Origin: Owenia fusiformis
Lineage: Eukaryota > Annelida > Polychaeta > Sabellida > Oweniidae
Assembly (NCBI GenBank): GCA_903813345.2
Contig: CAIIXF020000005.1
Coordinates: 9,613,375-9,677,374, forward strand
DNA: 64,000 nucleotides
Reading direction: 5' to 3'
Made by a program: the position numbers and the translations under genes. Below the pieces are notes generated by a model. The model saw nothing but the letters and a program-made list of their open reading frames with translations, did no database searches and was not told the DNA's origin. Below, in pieces: positions 1 through 15,100 of this stretch; the first letter of the stretch is position 1; the number at the start of each line of letters is the position of its first letter.

Positions 1-19
1 ATTTCAATGAACAATATAG

Positions 20-126
20 GTGCAACACCTGCTATAAACTTGATACGATGCTGTATGGATCAGAAACAGAGTTTGCTGTTTGTGGAGAAGATGGCAATTG
101 GAACAGACCGGTACCAACCTGCCAAA
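20..126 (+). CDS. CCP C-type module, second half (exon 1 of window)
   Basis: Exon entering in phase 2 after ATATAG and leaving in phase 1 before GTATGT. It encodes the C2-to-C4 half of a sushi module (CNTCYKLDT ... GNWNRPVPTCQ). The first half must lie upstream of the window. It is nearly identical to the second half-exons at 5132-5238 and 9849-9955, so it is the end of a previous copy of the 5-kb tandem unit. Confidence 0.88.
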
Positions 127-3100
127 GTATGTTGTCTGCTTCATGCACATTATTCAAATGTATAACACTAAACTTATCATGTACGCGATGATATGATTTC
201 TTATGTGTGACATTTGGAGCGATTATTTAAGACAAGTCTAATATTCTAGTTTTGATGTGCATGTCCATGCCGCCACCGGAGTTTGGGGGAAGAAATCCAC
301 CCGATGGAAACAACAACTGTAATGATGATCCTGTCACTTTCTATTGTGATGCCGGTTATGGCGAAGAAGGACCAGGGGTGAGCAATATTAGCTGCATCCA
401 AGTGGAAGATGGAGTGGCAGACTGGGATAATGAACCTATGACATGTGGACGTTAGTTCGACTTTTTTAGAATTTAGGTCAAATCTACTCAAAGATTTCCC
501 CGTTTAACTAATTGGTGTCATAGAACATCACTATTCATTTAATTCATTATAATCGTCAAAGTTACATATTTTCTAGTACTTTGGCTGAGATCAATTATAA
601 TCTTTCTTGTCCAACATGGCGAATCTACATATATATTAAGCTAATCTTATAATTATATATTATGGACATACACACCATTGCTTCTTAAATTATTTTCAGC
701 ACGGTGTAGTGAGCGAATGCCTCCATTACATGGATCTGAACATGAAGCTTCTAGCGATGATCCGGTTAATAACCAATATAAACCAGGCCAAAAGGTTACA
801 TATGAATGTGATATATGCTACAGAATAAAAGCAAATGAGCTTGGTGAAATGGACAATGATACACTATGCACAGAATCTGGTTGGGATGCTGATGTTCCTA
901 ATTGTGAACGTGAGTGAAGAACATGTACCACAGATATATAATGCCGTCTATTAAATATGACACAACGGGTTCTGCCTGATGAAATATGATGGGCAGGGTT
1001 GATGTGAAATTCAGAAGTACAAATAAAAACTATGAAAACAATATAATTTGCCTAATATATTCATTTAGAAGGTTTTTCATAACACAATTATTCCTAACGT
1101 ATAGTGTTTGCTCATAAAAATAATATATATATTATCTGTTTCACAACAAAATTGTAAAATGTTTGATGTTATTTGAACAGTGATGCAATGCGAGAGCCCG
1201 CTTATGGGAGAGGGAGCCATGTTGATAGGGGACAACAACAGCTGTGGACAAACCCTTAGCTTTGAATGCAAGCCTGGCTACATTCAATCTGATGGAGAAC
1301 AAAGCATTACATGCCAATCCGAGGGCACCACAGTCTCATGGAGTGGCGTTCCAATGACCTGCCGGCGTAAGTAATTCTTTTACCACGTAACAAATGCTAC
1401 TAAGAGACAAATATGGAATCACGATTGTTCATTTTACAGCTGAATTTTATACTTGTAGTGCTGGAGTGTTTAGAAATGATGCCCGACAAACCACTTAACG
1501 GAGATATTGACAATACACCAGGTGCCACTGATCCTAAACCATATACGCCAGGTACATATTCTTCTTAAAGGTATATTATTCCTTGTTTATAAGTTCCCCA
1601 TTCACACCCCTCTCTGGTTACTTAATTATGTAATGACCCTCGATAGCAAGTCGCTACTAGTCTCAGCTGTAGTGGTTAGCCCTTATGGCTCATATAACGA
1701 ATATTCTTTTGTGCAGGTGACCGAATCAGCTTCATTTGCGATACATGCTATCAGATTGGACTGAATGAGAATGAAGAACGAGATGCAGATATTGTTTGTG
1801 GTATCAATGAACTCTGGGATGGTTCCATGCCAGTTTGTGAATGTAAATATGTTTAGACTCATCCATGAAATTATGTAATTGAATTTCTCTGGGCCTTATT
1901 TCTAAGTATGAAGCTTCTTATTTCTCATTATGTTAGTTGCCAAGCTAACCTGGTTAGCAATATGTTTATAATTGTCTTAGCACCATGGTGGTGTGTTTAA
2001 AGCTAAGGCATCAACATCAACAGTCAACACGAATAACATCATCATATTTTTGTGCTTTAGTGATGCAGTGTGTGTATCCTATGCTCGGAGAAGGAGTCGA
2101 AGTAATTGGTGGCAGTAATGACTGTGGAGCTTCGATTAGTTTCGGGTGTAAAGAAGGGTATATTAAAGCAGGTGGAAACGATGAAATGATGTGTCTTTCG
2201 GAGGGTACAACTTTACAGTGGAATGGTAGTCCCCTGACTTGCAAAAGTAAGTAAAACTCTGTATAACCCTATATTCCAGATTCTTGACTGCACAATGTTA
2301 TGCATGATAAACTGAATTGGACCATGTAAAACATAAAACAACTGTGTCTACCCTGTGATTAGCACAAGTTTTTGCTCGACATACAATAAAAACATTTAGA
2401 GCACAACATATTGAAAATCCTTTTACAACACTTGTTTCTTGGAATTTTCAGAAAAATGCCCATATCGAATGCCACCAGAAAATGGCACAATAGACCCAAG
2501 TAGTGACGATCCGATTGATTCAGAATACATACCTGGGGCTGTTGTACGCTTCAGGTAAAGTCAGATTTTTTAGTTTTCAACAGAAAATCACAAATATCCA
2601 ATGTACGCACCTTTTTTTATAAACAAATAAAACTTTAGTAACCGAAATGCCATGTAGTTCTGATTCATTTGTGAAGGACATACAGCTAAAACCATTACGA
2701 TAATCTGCAGTTCATACACTATAAATATATACGTCTCAATATCAATATCGTCTATATGACCGTCAACTTGATTTTGCATGTAAATTATGTTACAGATGTA
2801 ACCAATGCTTTACCATCGGTTCTGATGAATCGGGTCTTATGTCAGACACTGCCGTTTGCTTGAATGGTGATTGGAGTGATCCAGTTCCAACTTGTGAACG
2901 TAAGTAAAGGCGAAATATACAAGATGTACACGTATAACAATACAATGATAACACAAAATCAAACAAATGAAAACTGTTGCGTATGGAAAAATAACTTAAA
3001 TAACATACATCTTATTATACTGTAGTAGCAATCGACAAATTTCAAAGTAGCCATGTGTGATCTGCAATAAATGAGCAATTTTACTGCGACTATAGGTATG

Positions 3101-6100
3101 AGATGTGTACCAATATTTGCACCAGCCAATGGTGGCCGATCACCAGAAGCAGGAAACAACCTTTGCAATGATCCAACTATTCATATTAGTTGTGATGAAG
3201 GCTATGGAGAAGAAGGGTCTGGTATCGACCAAATACAATGTGTTGATATTGATGGCGATGCTGATTGGAATGGCGAACCATTAAGCTGTGGACGTATGTT
3301 ACATTTTAGGAAATTTATTATTCAGTGAATAGTTATGCTAAACATATTATGACATGCTGTTGTATGGAGATATTTGTGTTTTAGCAAGGTGTAATAAACG
3401 CATGGGGCCTGATAATGGTGCGATCGATGAAGCTAATAGCGATCAACCAGATGAAGAAAACCAATACAGCCCAGGTGATACAGTGAGATTTGTTTGTGAC
3501 AACTGCTTTGAAATAAAGCCAAATACAGACGGAATTCAAGACGACGATACAATGTGCACAACATCTGGTTGGGATGGACAAGTTCCAAGATGTAAACGTA
3601 AGGCCAAATTTGAATTCAATGTAATGAAAAACTTTCAGAAAAATCTGCAAGCTTTCCTATGTGGAGATTATTTGATGGATGGATACGTTAAAATAATGAT
3701 GTTGAAATAATAAGCAATTTGGAATTATGATTGTGATTGGTGTCAACAGTGCACATTACAAAACCACAACAAACAAATTGTAAAACCACAAACCAGTTAT
3801 GACTGCATCGATTTCATTCTGTATACCATGGGGAGACGTATCTCCTCTTTTCAATGAACCACAGTTGGCAAGGGACTAGGTTTTAGACATTTCAAAATCC
3901 AGGGCAGGGGTCAGGTGGTATTGGAAGAAGATGTGGCAGATGTGACATAAACATTTCAGTGTTAGTAGTCATACTAATGGTAAATCACATCTCAGTCCTT
4001 CACATGACAATCATTTCTTTGCTCACAAGGATGGGTTTAGCTCTCCATGTCCATGTCCATATTTTTCCAATGTCTAAATGTTGATCCCTAGCCGACTCTG
4101 GTCCACTGTGCAAATGGAATGATTGTTCAGCCATAACCACATGTTGATAAATTACATATCGGTGAAAAGAGGAAAACGTGGCTTTAAGGAACATTGAATG
4201 ATATCGATGCAGCCATCATGGGTTTTGTGTTTTATTTGTGTAGTTTTTATATGCATTCTATTCTACAAAATGTAGTGGGATATAATGAGACAAAATATAT
4301 GCATTTTAAATGAAGGACTAACATGCGACGCGCCTGAACTAAATGAAGGGGTCGAGCGAATAGGGATTAATAATAATTGTGGAACAACTGCCAGTTTTAC
4401 GTGTAAGGAAGGCTATGTCCCAGCTGATGGTACCCTTACGTGTGTGGATGATGGTTCTGGGTCTCCCGTCTGGAGTGGCACCCCATTGACTTGCAAAAGT
4501 AAGATACAGTAATACAAGCTAGCGAGACTAAAAAAAGCATTAACGAACATGCAGTTGTAGTCAAACGAAAACGCAATTTAATAATATCCAATTAGGCAAC
4601 AACATTGTCAAAATAGCACCATAAGTCGATACATCTGCTTGATCATTTGTTATCATTAATGCAAGATAGTAATATGCAACATCAAATCACCATCACTCAT
4701 GTTATTTACGTCACAACAGTATATTATCAAGAATATTATTTTACTTTCATTTATTTAATAGAGAAATGTCCTTTCCGTATGCCAACGACGAATGGTACAA
4801 TAGATCAAGAGAGAAGTGCTAACCCAGATCCAAATGATAACAAATATAATCCAGGAGATGTTGTGTATTATAGGTACGTATCGCCTCCTTTGTCGTGTTC
4901 GCTTTTTTTGATCGATTGAGTGAATCTCTTCTTATCTCGGATGATTTGCCTAAAAATATAAAAGAATATTTGTTAGACATCCCCGGAACTTTTCTTCCCA
5001 TTTGGTTATAACACCCTTGATTAATAACATGATAGAACTAAACTTCAACCATGAGTACAATGTACGATGGCATTTCATTGATATGTACTCTCATTTTATT
5101 ACATCTAGATCTGTTATTTATGTATATATAGGTGCAACACTTGTTATAAACTTGATACGATGCTGTATGGATCAGAAACAGAGTTTGCTGTTTGTGGTGA
5201 AGATGGCAATTGGAACAGACCAGTACCAACCTGCCAAAGTATGTAGTTAAACTCCATGTACATAATTCTTATACATTACACTGAAATTGTACATAGATAT
5301 ATGATCTGTTTGACATATGGAGAGACATTATAAGACACTTGATTTTGTAGTTTTGACCTGCATGTTCATGCCACCGCCGGAGTTTGGAGGAAGAAATCCA
5401 CCCAATGGAAACAACAAGTGCAATGACGATCCCGTCACTTTCTATTGCAACGCTGATTATGGCGAAGAAGGACCAGGAGTAAATAGTATAAGCTGCATCC
5501 AAGTGGAAGAGGGAGTGGCAGACTGGGATAATGAACCTATGACATGTGGACGTACGTATCACATTTGTTAAGAATCTAGGTATTTTCAAATGAAGACAAG
5601 GTCTACTTAAAGATTTTCCATTTAAAATTATATTTCTGTCCAATATTTTGACTGGGATCAGTTATAATATATTTAGAACATTTGTTTAATTGAATGAATA
5701 CGGAGATATAGATTTTGATGACGTTGCATACCAAATCAACTAGCATGAAGTGTAAACGCTAGAATTATTATTATTCATAAGTGGCAATGCAGTCGTCTCC
5801 TTCTGGCTGGGACCAGATTTTGCCTATTTTCCTGGAAATTCCTAAAAGCGATCAACGTGCATTTGTGCTGAAATTGATATCAGTGCATAGATTAAAACGG
5901 TATCACTTTATATCATATGATTTTCACGTAACTAGGCATGATAAACCACATTTCAGTCAGTCACCACACATAATAAAGAATAAAATAAATAAATACATGA
6001 CCTTTGAATTCTGACTACCGCCATCATTCCAAATTTGATACAAGGCATTCGTGGTTCAAACCATGCACACTTTTTTGAGTCCCGGGCTTAAATGCCTGCT

Positions 6101-9100
6101 TGTATACTTATCATATCATATCAATTATATATCGTACAATGCCAACTATCTCGAAACTACTTTGTAGCACGGTGTAGTGAGCGAATGCCTCCATTACATG
6201 GATCTGAACATGAAGCTTCTAGCGATGATCCGGTTAATAACCTGTATAAACCAGGCCAAAAGGTCACATATGAATGTGATATATGCTACAGAATAAAAGC
6301 AAATGAACTCGGTGAAATCGACAATGATACACTATGCACAGAATCTGGTTGGGATACTGATGTTCCTAGTTGTGAATGTGAGTATAGAAAATGTAGATAA
6401 TGATATCAATAAACGTTTTGGGTTTGGCCTGGTATAATACAATGGACAAAGTTGATGTAAGAAACGAAGATCAATTACAAATAAAAGCTATGAAAACAAT
6501 ATGAACTTATTAATTTATTCATTTACATCTTTTTTCCATAACATGAGTATTCGGATCGTATCGTATTTGTTCAAGAATAAAACATATATTTTTCACCAAA
6601 TGTAATATATTTGTTGTTATTTCAACAGTGATGCAATGCGAGAGCCCTCTTATGGGAGAAGGAGTCCTTATGGTAGGAGACGACTACAGCTGTGGACAAA
6701 CCATTAGCTTTGAATGCAAGCCTGGTTACACTCAATCTGGTGGAGAACAAAGCATAGCATGTCAATCCCAGGGCACGACAACCGCATGGAGTGGCGTTGC
6801 AATGACCTGCCGGCGTAAGTAATTCTTTAACGACGTACAAATGCAACTAAGAAAGCAAATATCGAATCAATGCAACTAAGAAAGCAAATATCGAATCATT
6901 ATTGTTAATTGTACAGGTGAATTTTACTTGTAGTGTTAGAGTGCTTGGAAATGATGCCTAGCAAACCCCTCAATGGGGACATTGACAACACAACAGGTGC
7001 AACTGATCCTAAACCATATACACCAGGTACAATTTTTCACGTATGGTTCACATCTACATCTTTATATAATGTGTATATATATATACAGGGTGGGCCATGT
7101 AGATGGACACTGTTTCATTACTTGTTTTGTATGTACACCCCTCACTCTGGTTGTTTGATTTTGTGATCGAAGAAAAGATCTTAAGATAACTCATTAAATA
7201 TTAACCATTTCAAAACTAGAAATACATGCCATTAACAAACATTCATTTGTTAAGGTGACCAAATCAGTTTCATTTGTGACACGTGCTATCAGATTGGACT
7301 GAATGAGAATGAAGAACGTGATGCAGATATTGTTTGTGGTATCAATGAACTCTGGGATGGTTCCATGCCAGTTTGTGAATGTAAATATGTTAAACTGATG
7401 TTTGTACTTTGTACTAATCTATATAATTCAATTTCTCTCGGTCTCTTCTTTTTTAATTTCTTTTTATTACATTTATAGCCTGGCTTAACTAAGTTACCAA
7501 TATATTTATAATTGTCTTTGCACCGTTGTGGTGTGATCAAAGCTTAAGTATCAACATCAGCACCAACATCATCATCATAATAATTTCCGGTGTTTTAGTG
7601 ATGCAATGTATGTATCCGATGCTTGGAGAAGGAGTCGAGGTTATTGGTGGCACCAATGACTGTGGAGCTTCGATTAGTTTTGGGTGTAAAGAAGGGTATA
7701 TTAAAGCAGGTGGAAACGATGAAATGATGTGTCTTTCCAATGGTACAACTTCACAGTGGAATGGTAGTCCACTGACTTGCAAAAGTAAGCAAATCAATAT
7801 GAATCTGTTCCTTGGCTGTTTCTTTGTGATTAGTTAAAGTTCGTATGATTCTACCATCTATTTTTGTAACATATTCCATAACCTCTATTGCATAGCATTT
7901 TTCTTTGAATTTTTAGAAAAATGTCCATATCGTATGCCACCAGAAAATGGGTCAATAGACCCAAGTAGTGACGATCCAATTGAGTCAGAATATATACCCG
8001 GGGATATTGTACGCTTCAGGTAAACACAAATCTACAAGTTTTAAACAGATAATCCCAAATATCTACTATGTGCGTACCTATTCTGGATTACGAAGAAAAT
8101 TTAAAGTTACCAAAATGACAACCGTGAAGTTCTGCTTCATATGTACAACACATTCAGATAATAATTCAATCTTTAGTTCCTATAGTGTATACATTTCTTT
8201 GAGTTGCCCATCTATTTTTGTGTTAATTATTTAATAGATGTAACGAATGCTTTACCATCGGTTCTGATGAATCAGGGCTATTGCCGAACACTGCTGTTTG
8301 CTTGGACGATGGGGAATGGAGTGCTTTGGTGCCAAATTGTGAACGTATGTAAAGACGAATTTCATAACAATAGTCAATACTATGACAATACAACACAACA
8401 CAAAACAAATGACTAAAAGCATCATTGTGTCTGGAAAAACAGATATTTTAAAGTGGAGTCAATATCAATGTACAAGTACACTTTTAATAATTTAGGTATG
8501 AGATGCGTGCCCATTTTTGCACCAGCCAATGGTGGACGATCACCCGAAACAGGAAACAACCTTTGCAATGATCCACCTATTCATATTAGTTGTGATGAAG
8601 GCTATGGAGAAGAAGGGTCTGGTATCGACCAAATACAATGTGTAGATATTGATGGTGATGCTGAATGGAATGGCGAACCGCTAAGTTGTGGACGTATGTT
8701 ACATTTTATGAGAGTTATACTTCAATGAATACTTACGATTAACATATTATGACATGCTATTGAATGGAGATATATATGTTTTAGCAAGGTGTAATAAACG
8801 CATGGGGCCTGATAACGGTGCGATCGATGAAGCCAATAGCGACCAACCAGATGAAGAAAACCAATACAGCCCAGGTGATACCGTGAGGTTCGTTTGTGAC
8901 AATTGCTTTGAAATAAAGCCAAATACAGATGGAATCCAAGACGATGACACAATGTGCACAACATCTGGTTGGGATGGACAAGTTCCAAGATGTAAACGTA
9001 AGACCAGAATTGAAGTAAATATGTTATAAAAAACGGTTCAAAAATAATATGATGAGAAAAGTATGTGTTATTAATCAAGATGGAGTTAAAATACCAAATA

Positions 9101-12100
9101 ATTAGAAATTATGACTTTGCATGTGATATATGATGACACAAAATTATTATATTTTACATGAAGGACTAACATGCGACGCGCCTGAACTAAATGAAGGGGT
9201 CGAACGAATAGGGATTAATAATAATTGTGGGACAACTGCCAGTTTTACGTGTACGGAAGGCTATGTCCCAGCTAATGGTACCCTCATGTGTGTGGATAAT
9301 GGTTCAGGGTCTCCCGTCTGGAGTGGCACCCCATTGACTTGCAAAAGTGAGTCATAATACTTTAACGAACATGAAGATGTAATCAAACGAAAATTTAATT
9401 TAATGATATCCGTTTAGACCAAAATGCATTATCAAAATACAGTCTGAATAAAATTATGAAAAAAGCACAATAGGTCGATGCATCTACTTGATTATTTACT
9501 TTATGATACAACATCAGCTCAACATCACTGACGTTCTCTATTGATAAACAATATTATTTTACTTTAATTTGTTAAATAGAAAAATGTCCTTTCCGGATGC
9601 CACCGGCAAATGGTGCAATAGATCAAGAGAGAAGTGCAAACCCAGATCCGGATGATAACAAGTACAATCCAGGCGATAGTGTGTATTATAGGTATTTATC
9701 GTTTATACAGTGCTAATTTTTTCAGAGCGAATGGAGGAATCCCAACATATTTTTCTTGGCCTGGATAATGTAAAACAATTTTCGTCTTCATATAGAACAT
9801 TTCTTTCACATTTTGCTATTACAATGTATTTCAATGAACGACATATAGGTGCAACACCTGCTATCAACTTGATACGATGCTGTATGGATCAGAAACAGAA
9901 TTTGCTGTTTGTGGAGAAGATGGCAATTGGAACAGACCGGTACCAACCTGCCAAAGTATGTTGTTTAGCTTCATGAACATGTACATTAAGTATTACACTA
10001 AACTTATCATGTAAGCGCTCATATGATTTTTTTTGTTTTATGCAACATCTGGAGAGGCTTTATAAGACAATTTATATTGTAGTTTTGACGTGCATGTCCA
10101 TGCCACCGCCGGAGTTTGGGGGAAGAAACCCAATCGATGGAAACAACAATTGCAATGATGATCCCGTTACCCTCTATTGCAACGCTGATTATGGCGAAGA
10201 AGGACCAGGAGTAAACAGTATAAGCTGCATCCAAGTGGAAGATGGAGTGGCAGACTGGGATAATGAACCTCTGACATGTGGACGTAAGTTTGAAACTTCA
10301 AGAATTGAGGTATTTTCAAATTGAGACCATATCCACTCAAAGATTTCCCCGTTTAACTAATTCTTGCCAATGATCATCACTACTATTCTAATTTATCATA
10401 TTTTTCAAGTATTTTGACTGAGATTATATTATAAACACACATATCATATCGACACTTCTTTCCAGCACGGTGTAGAGAGCGAATGCCGCCTTTACATGGA
10501 TCTGAACATGCGGCTTCTAGCGATGATCCGGTTAATAACCAGTATAAACCAGGCCAAAAGGTTACATATGAATGTGATCTATGCTATAGAATAAAAGCGA
10601 ATGAACTTGGTGAAATGGACAATGATACACTATGCACAGAGTCCGGTTGGGATGGTGATGTTCCTAATTGTGAATGTGAGTGTAGAAAATGCTATCAATT
10701 TGATAAGATACGTGGGGTTCGCCGAATATAAAACGAAGGCAAAAGTGGTGTATGAATTGAGATCAAGTACAAATAAAAACTATGAAAACAATATAAACTG
10801 ATTAATATATTCATTTGGATCTTTTTTCCATAACACAAGTACCCCTTACGTATCGTGTTTATTCATAAACATTTCTGTTCCACAACAAAATTGTAAAATG
10901 TTTAATATTATTTCAACAGTGATGCAATGCGAGAGCCCTCTTATGGGAGAGGGGGTCCTTATGGTAGGAGACGACAGTAGCTGTGGACAAACCATTAGCT
11001 TCCAATGCAAAACCGGCTACATTCAATCTGGTGGAGAACAAAGCATTACATGCCAATCTGAGGGCACCACAGCCTCATGGAGTGGCGTTCCAATGACTTG
11101 CCGGCGTAAGTAATTCTTTTACCACGTTACAAATGCAACTAAGAAACAAATATGGAATCATGATTGTTCATTTTACCGCTGAATTTTACTTGTAGTATTG
11201 GAGTGTTTAGAAATGATACCCAACAAACCACTCAATGGAGATATCGACACCTCGCCAGGAGCAACTGATCCTAAACCATATACCCCAGGTAATATATTTC
11301 ACACGTTATTCCTAACCGCAATAAATGCAATGTGATCAAATGTGATAGATACAATGTGATCTTTATTCATTTTTTGTTTCCCTTGGTTTTATATAAAATA
11401 AACAATTTATATTACGTATTTCATGTTTTTGCCGCCCTTGTATTCAACTTAAGAATGATTCCCTTACACTCGTAGTTCACTAATATGTGATCAACGATAA
11501 CAGCTTAAAATATATAGAAAATCATCAAATATTTCAAACATCCATTTGTGCAGGTAACCGAGTCAGCTTCATTTGCGATACATGCTATCAGATTGGACTG
11601 AATGAGAATGAAGAACGTGATGCAGATATTGTTTGTGGTATCAATGAACTCTGGGATGGTTCCATGCCAGTTTGTGAATGTAAATATGTTTAACTCATAT
11701 ATATGCAATTATTTCAAGTTGGATCTTAAATGGAAACCTATAAATAGTGTTATAAGGAATACTATTGCATGCAGGTGATATGCAAAACTTTGTAAAACCC
11801 TTGCTGAAGTTTCCTTTCAAAGGGTTTCCTTGCCTAAATGTATTTTGGATGATGTAATGCACTCGTGCCTCCCTAGACTTTTAATTTGGGCTGCCAACAT
11901 ACATGGTTTAAGTCACATTGAGTCCTAAGCTTATAAGTAATTTACTTATTTAGAATACATCCATTGCATTACAGTGGTCACGTGTTCTCCTGAGCCACAA
12001 GCTCCGATGAATGGCGGAGTAGTAGACCCGTCAACAACATGCGGTCAAACAACCACGTACACATGTGACATTTGCTACAGACATCAGGGGTCTGTCACAA

Positions 12101-15100
12101 GAACATGTCAATCAAACGGAAATTGGTCACCAATAAATGAGCCTACTTGTGAACGTAAGTACGAGTGGACCTTTAGTAGAGAGATTTCGCAACTCACTTA
12201 TAGCATGTTTATTATTCTTACGTATAGACGACGATTTATAAGAACGCCACACTTATGGACGTAAAGAACTGCGTAATAAATGGTGACGTTATCAAACGAT
12301 TCATAAGTTATACGTTATATACGTAAATAATAAAAATGCTATAAGTGAGTTGCGAAATGCCTCTAGTGTGAGGCTAATCATACGGTCAGATTGACAGGTC
12401 TCCACTGAGAACTTTGAACTGGAACATATATTAAAACAAATGATATAGAATTCGAGAATTAACCATAAGAAGTCAGCTAAGCTAAACAGGTGTTATCATT
12501 TAATCTTAAGATCACTTAATATTATTACAGTTCAACAATGTGCAGAACTAACCGCTCCAGCTAATGGGATGATAGTTTCCCAAAATACTGACTGTGGAGG
12601 TTCTGTGGTATTTAGTTGTGACTTTGGATACGAGCTCAAAGGAAGTGAATCCAGAGAATGTAAAGACAATGGAGAAAATGTTGAATGGACTGGCACAGAA
12701 ACGTCATGTGAAGGTAAAACAGTATTATACAATATTCATATCAAAATCGGCATTTAAATGAAAATGCATATCCCAGTTAACAAGAACTTCTTATTCATTG
12801 TTACTTCCAACTTTCTGATTTTGAACATTTCATTGCCAACGGAGGTTGACATTTTTAAAAGAACTTAAAGTGTTTTCAATTTTGGAACTGTTTGATTCTT
12901 TTATGATTATGGTTCCTGAATGATGAAGGATGGGAGTCGGACACTGAATAGAAACCATAATACCATATTTCAAAATATGGACAGGTGAACAGACAGATTT
13001 ACTGACTGGTGGATGGAGGGTTTCTCTCTATCACAACCGAACCTTGTTGGGATGAAATACAAAGCTTTATATTGTACAGATGTACTACTTACTACACATA
13101 GACGTACAAGTATGATGTGTTCAATAATACTATGATAAATTATCATAGCAAGAATTAAAATGTGTCATTTATACAGTCGTTGTGTGTCCCTTCCCGATGC
13201 TACCTCCACCACCAAATGGCGGATTCGATGATCCGCACACAGATGAGCCTCCTTACGAACCGGGAGACGTGATAACAATCAAATGCGACCCTTGCTATGA
13301 AATTGACAGGGTGGATGACAACGGTCAGAAAGATCCAGACATGTGTTGTCAGCTTGGTGGATTCTGGGACAACGCCACATTTCCTAATTGTCAACGTAAG
13401 ACTACTCTCATTTTACCTCTTGAACACCAGTGAAATCATTTTTATATTGTTCTATACCACAGACTTTGCCATATTACTATCATTGCAACCCATATGCAAT
13501 GGATGTATCATGTTCTATTGGATATACCATTTTCTATCCAGAGAAAATATGCACGCCATCTCCTAGCAACCCTGTCAATGGCGACGTGAGTTCAACTGAA
13601 GGCCTCTGCGGAGATGATGTTACATATACCTGCGATTGGTGCTACAGGATATCTGGGGGAAGCACAAGACAATGTACTGACGATTTTGGATGGGTACCAC
13701 TAGCAGAACCCGTATGTGAAGGTAGATGTATTTACAATCAGTGTATCTAATAATGTGGCAATAGTTTAAAAGCACTACAAAGGATATGTTGATAAATATA
13801 TTATATTCACAAATATCCTGCTATGCTATTATTTGTTAGAGGCAGGCTTGTAATTTGTCCATTTGAAGAAAGTTGGCGTGAAGAAATCATCAAAATACTC
13901 ATATTGATGGAAGACCACGCCTCCTGTAGATTCTTAATCTAGTCTTTATTCATTTCCAAAATCTAGCTATGTTTTCTTTGCCATAATTTTAGTTTTGAAA
14001 TGCGACAAACTAATGCCTCCTCAGAACGGAAGGATTATAAAGGATGGTACAAACTGTAAATCCACTGTGGAATTCGAATGTGAAGATGGTTTTGAGTTAT
14101 CTGGAAATGAAGTACTAACATGTATCGATAATGGTGGATCCTCTGGAGTGTGGGATGGTGCCGTCCCTACATGTGAAGGTAAAATCATCAGATAATAATA
14201 TCTATTTAATATACATCCTCAAGTACCAAAATGTGTTCGACAGGTTAACAGGTTGACTTGGCCATATTATAAGCCATGTTATTAGCCATGTCAAATAAAT
14301 GCCTTTTGTTAGATAAATTGTTTTCACCATTCCTTCTCAATGTCCACTAGGCCTAGATCGTAAGCTTGCACCCTGGAGGTCATATTTTCTAAGCTTCTCT
14401 TTGTCTGCTCAGTTGTTAAAGTAACATGTTAACTTCTTTATTTAAGCAATTGAATGCCCAGAACCAATGCCATTTGCACCGGTTAATGGCTCAAGAGACG
14501 CAAACCGAACTGATAGTCCGCCATTTAATATGGGAGAAATTATCACATACCGCTGTGATACATGTTACCAAATAAAATTGAATTCTTTCAACATTCGAGA
14601 TGATGATATTCTTTGTCAATCAGATGGAACGTGGGATTCTAATCCACCCGAATGTGAAAGTAAGTAGCATAAGAAACCCACTTCCAGGTTCAATTATTGA
14701 AAAATATTTTTCAGGGGTTTCTGGTTATATTACTTTTAAAAACTAAAAAATAAATGTGAACCCCTTAACAAGTGACAAATAAAAATAAAAGATCCACATG
14801 ATCTAACAATATGTTTAAACCTGTTTTATTCGTTTATGCAGATGGTTGCTCTTTAAATGATAAAATGTCTTGTGTGACATGTGCTTATTCCAAAGTGTAT
14901 CTGTTTTAAAGGGAAAATGTGTGATCCAGTAGAAGCTCCGGAAAACGGTTTTATCATTGATGACACTAACACTTGCAATAAAGTTGCTAAGTATGGGTGT
15001 AACATGTGCTACAAGGTCAGTGGTACAAATCCAAGACTTTGTGCAGATAATGGATGGGCCACACAAGCACCACAATGTCAAAGTAAGAACCATAAAATCA

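Larger units (their letters stand above)
250..11679 (+). repeat. Tandem segmental duplication of a ten-module CCP unit, about 5 kb
   Basis: Unit 1 spans 250-5238, unit 2 spans 5351-9955 and a partial unit 3 spans 10083-11679. A remnant of an earlier unit supplies 20-126. Exon order, exon lengths, intron phases and much intron sequence are conserved between units. Unit spacing is 5,101 and 4,732 bp, the difference being private insertions. Confidence 0.92.

Noticed and set aside
4000-4194. Antisense ORF in the D4-D5 intron
   Set aside because: Lies inside the foldback insertion and has no recognisable domain.
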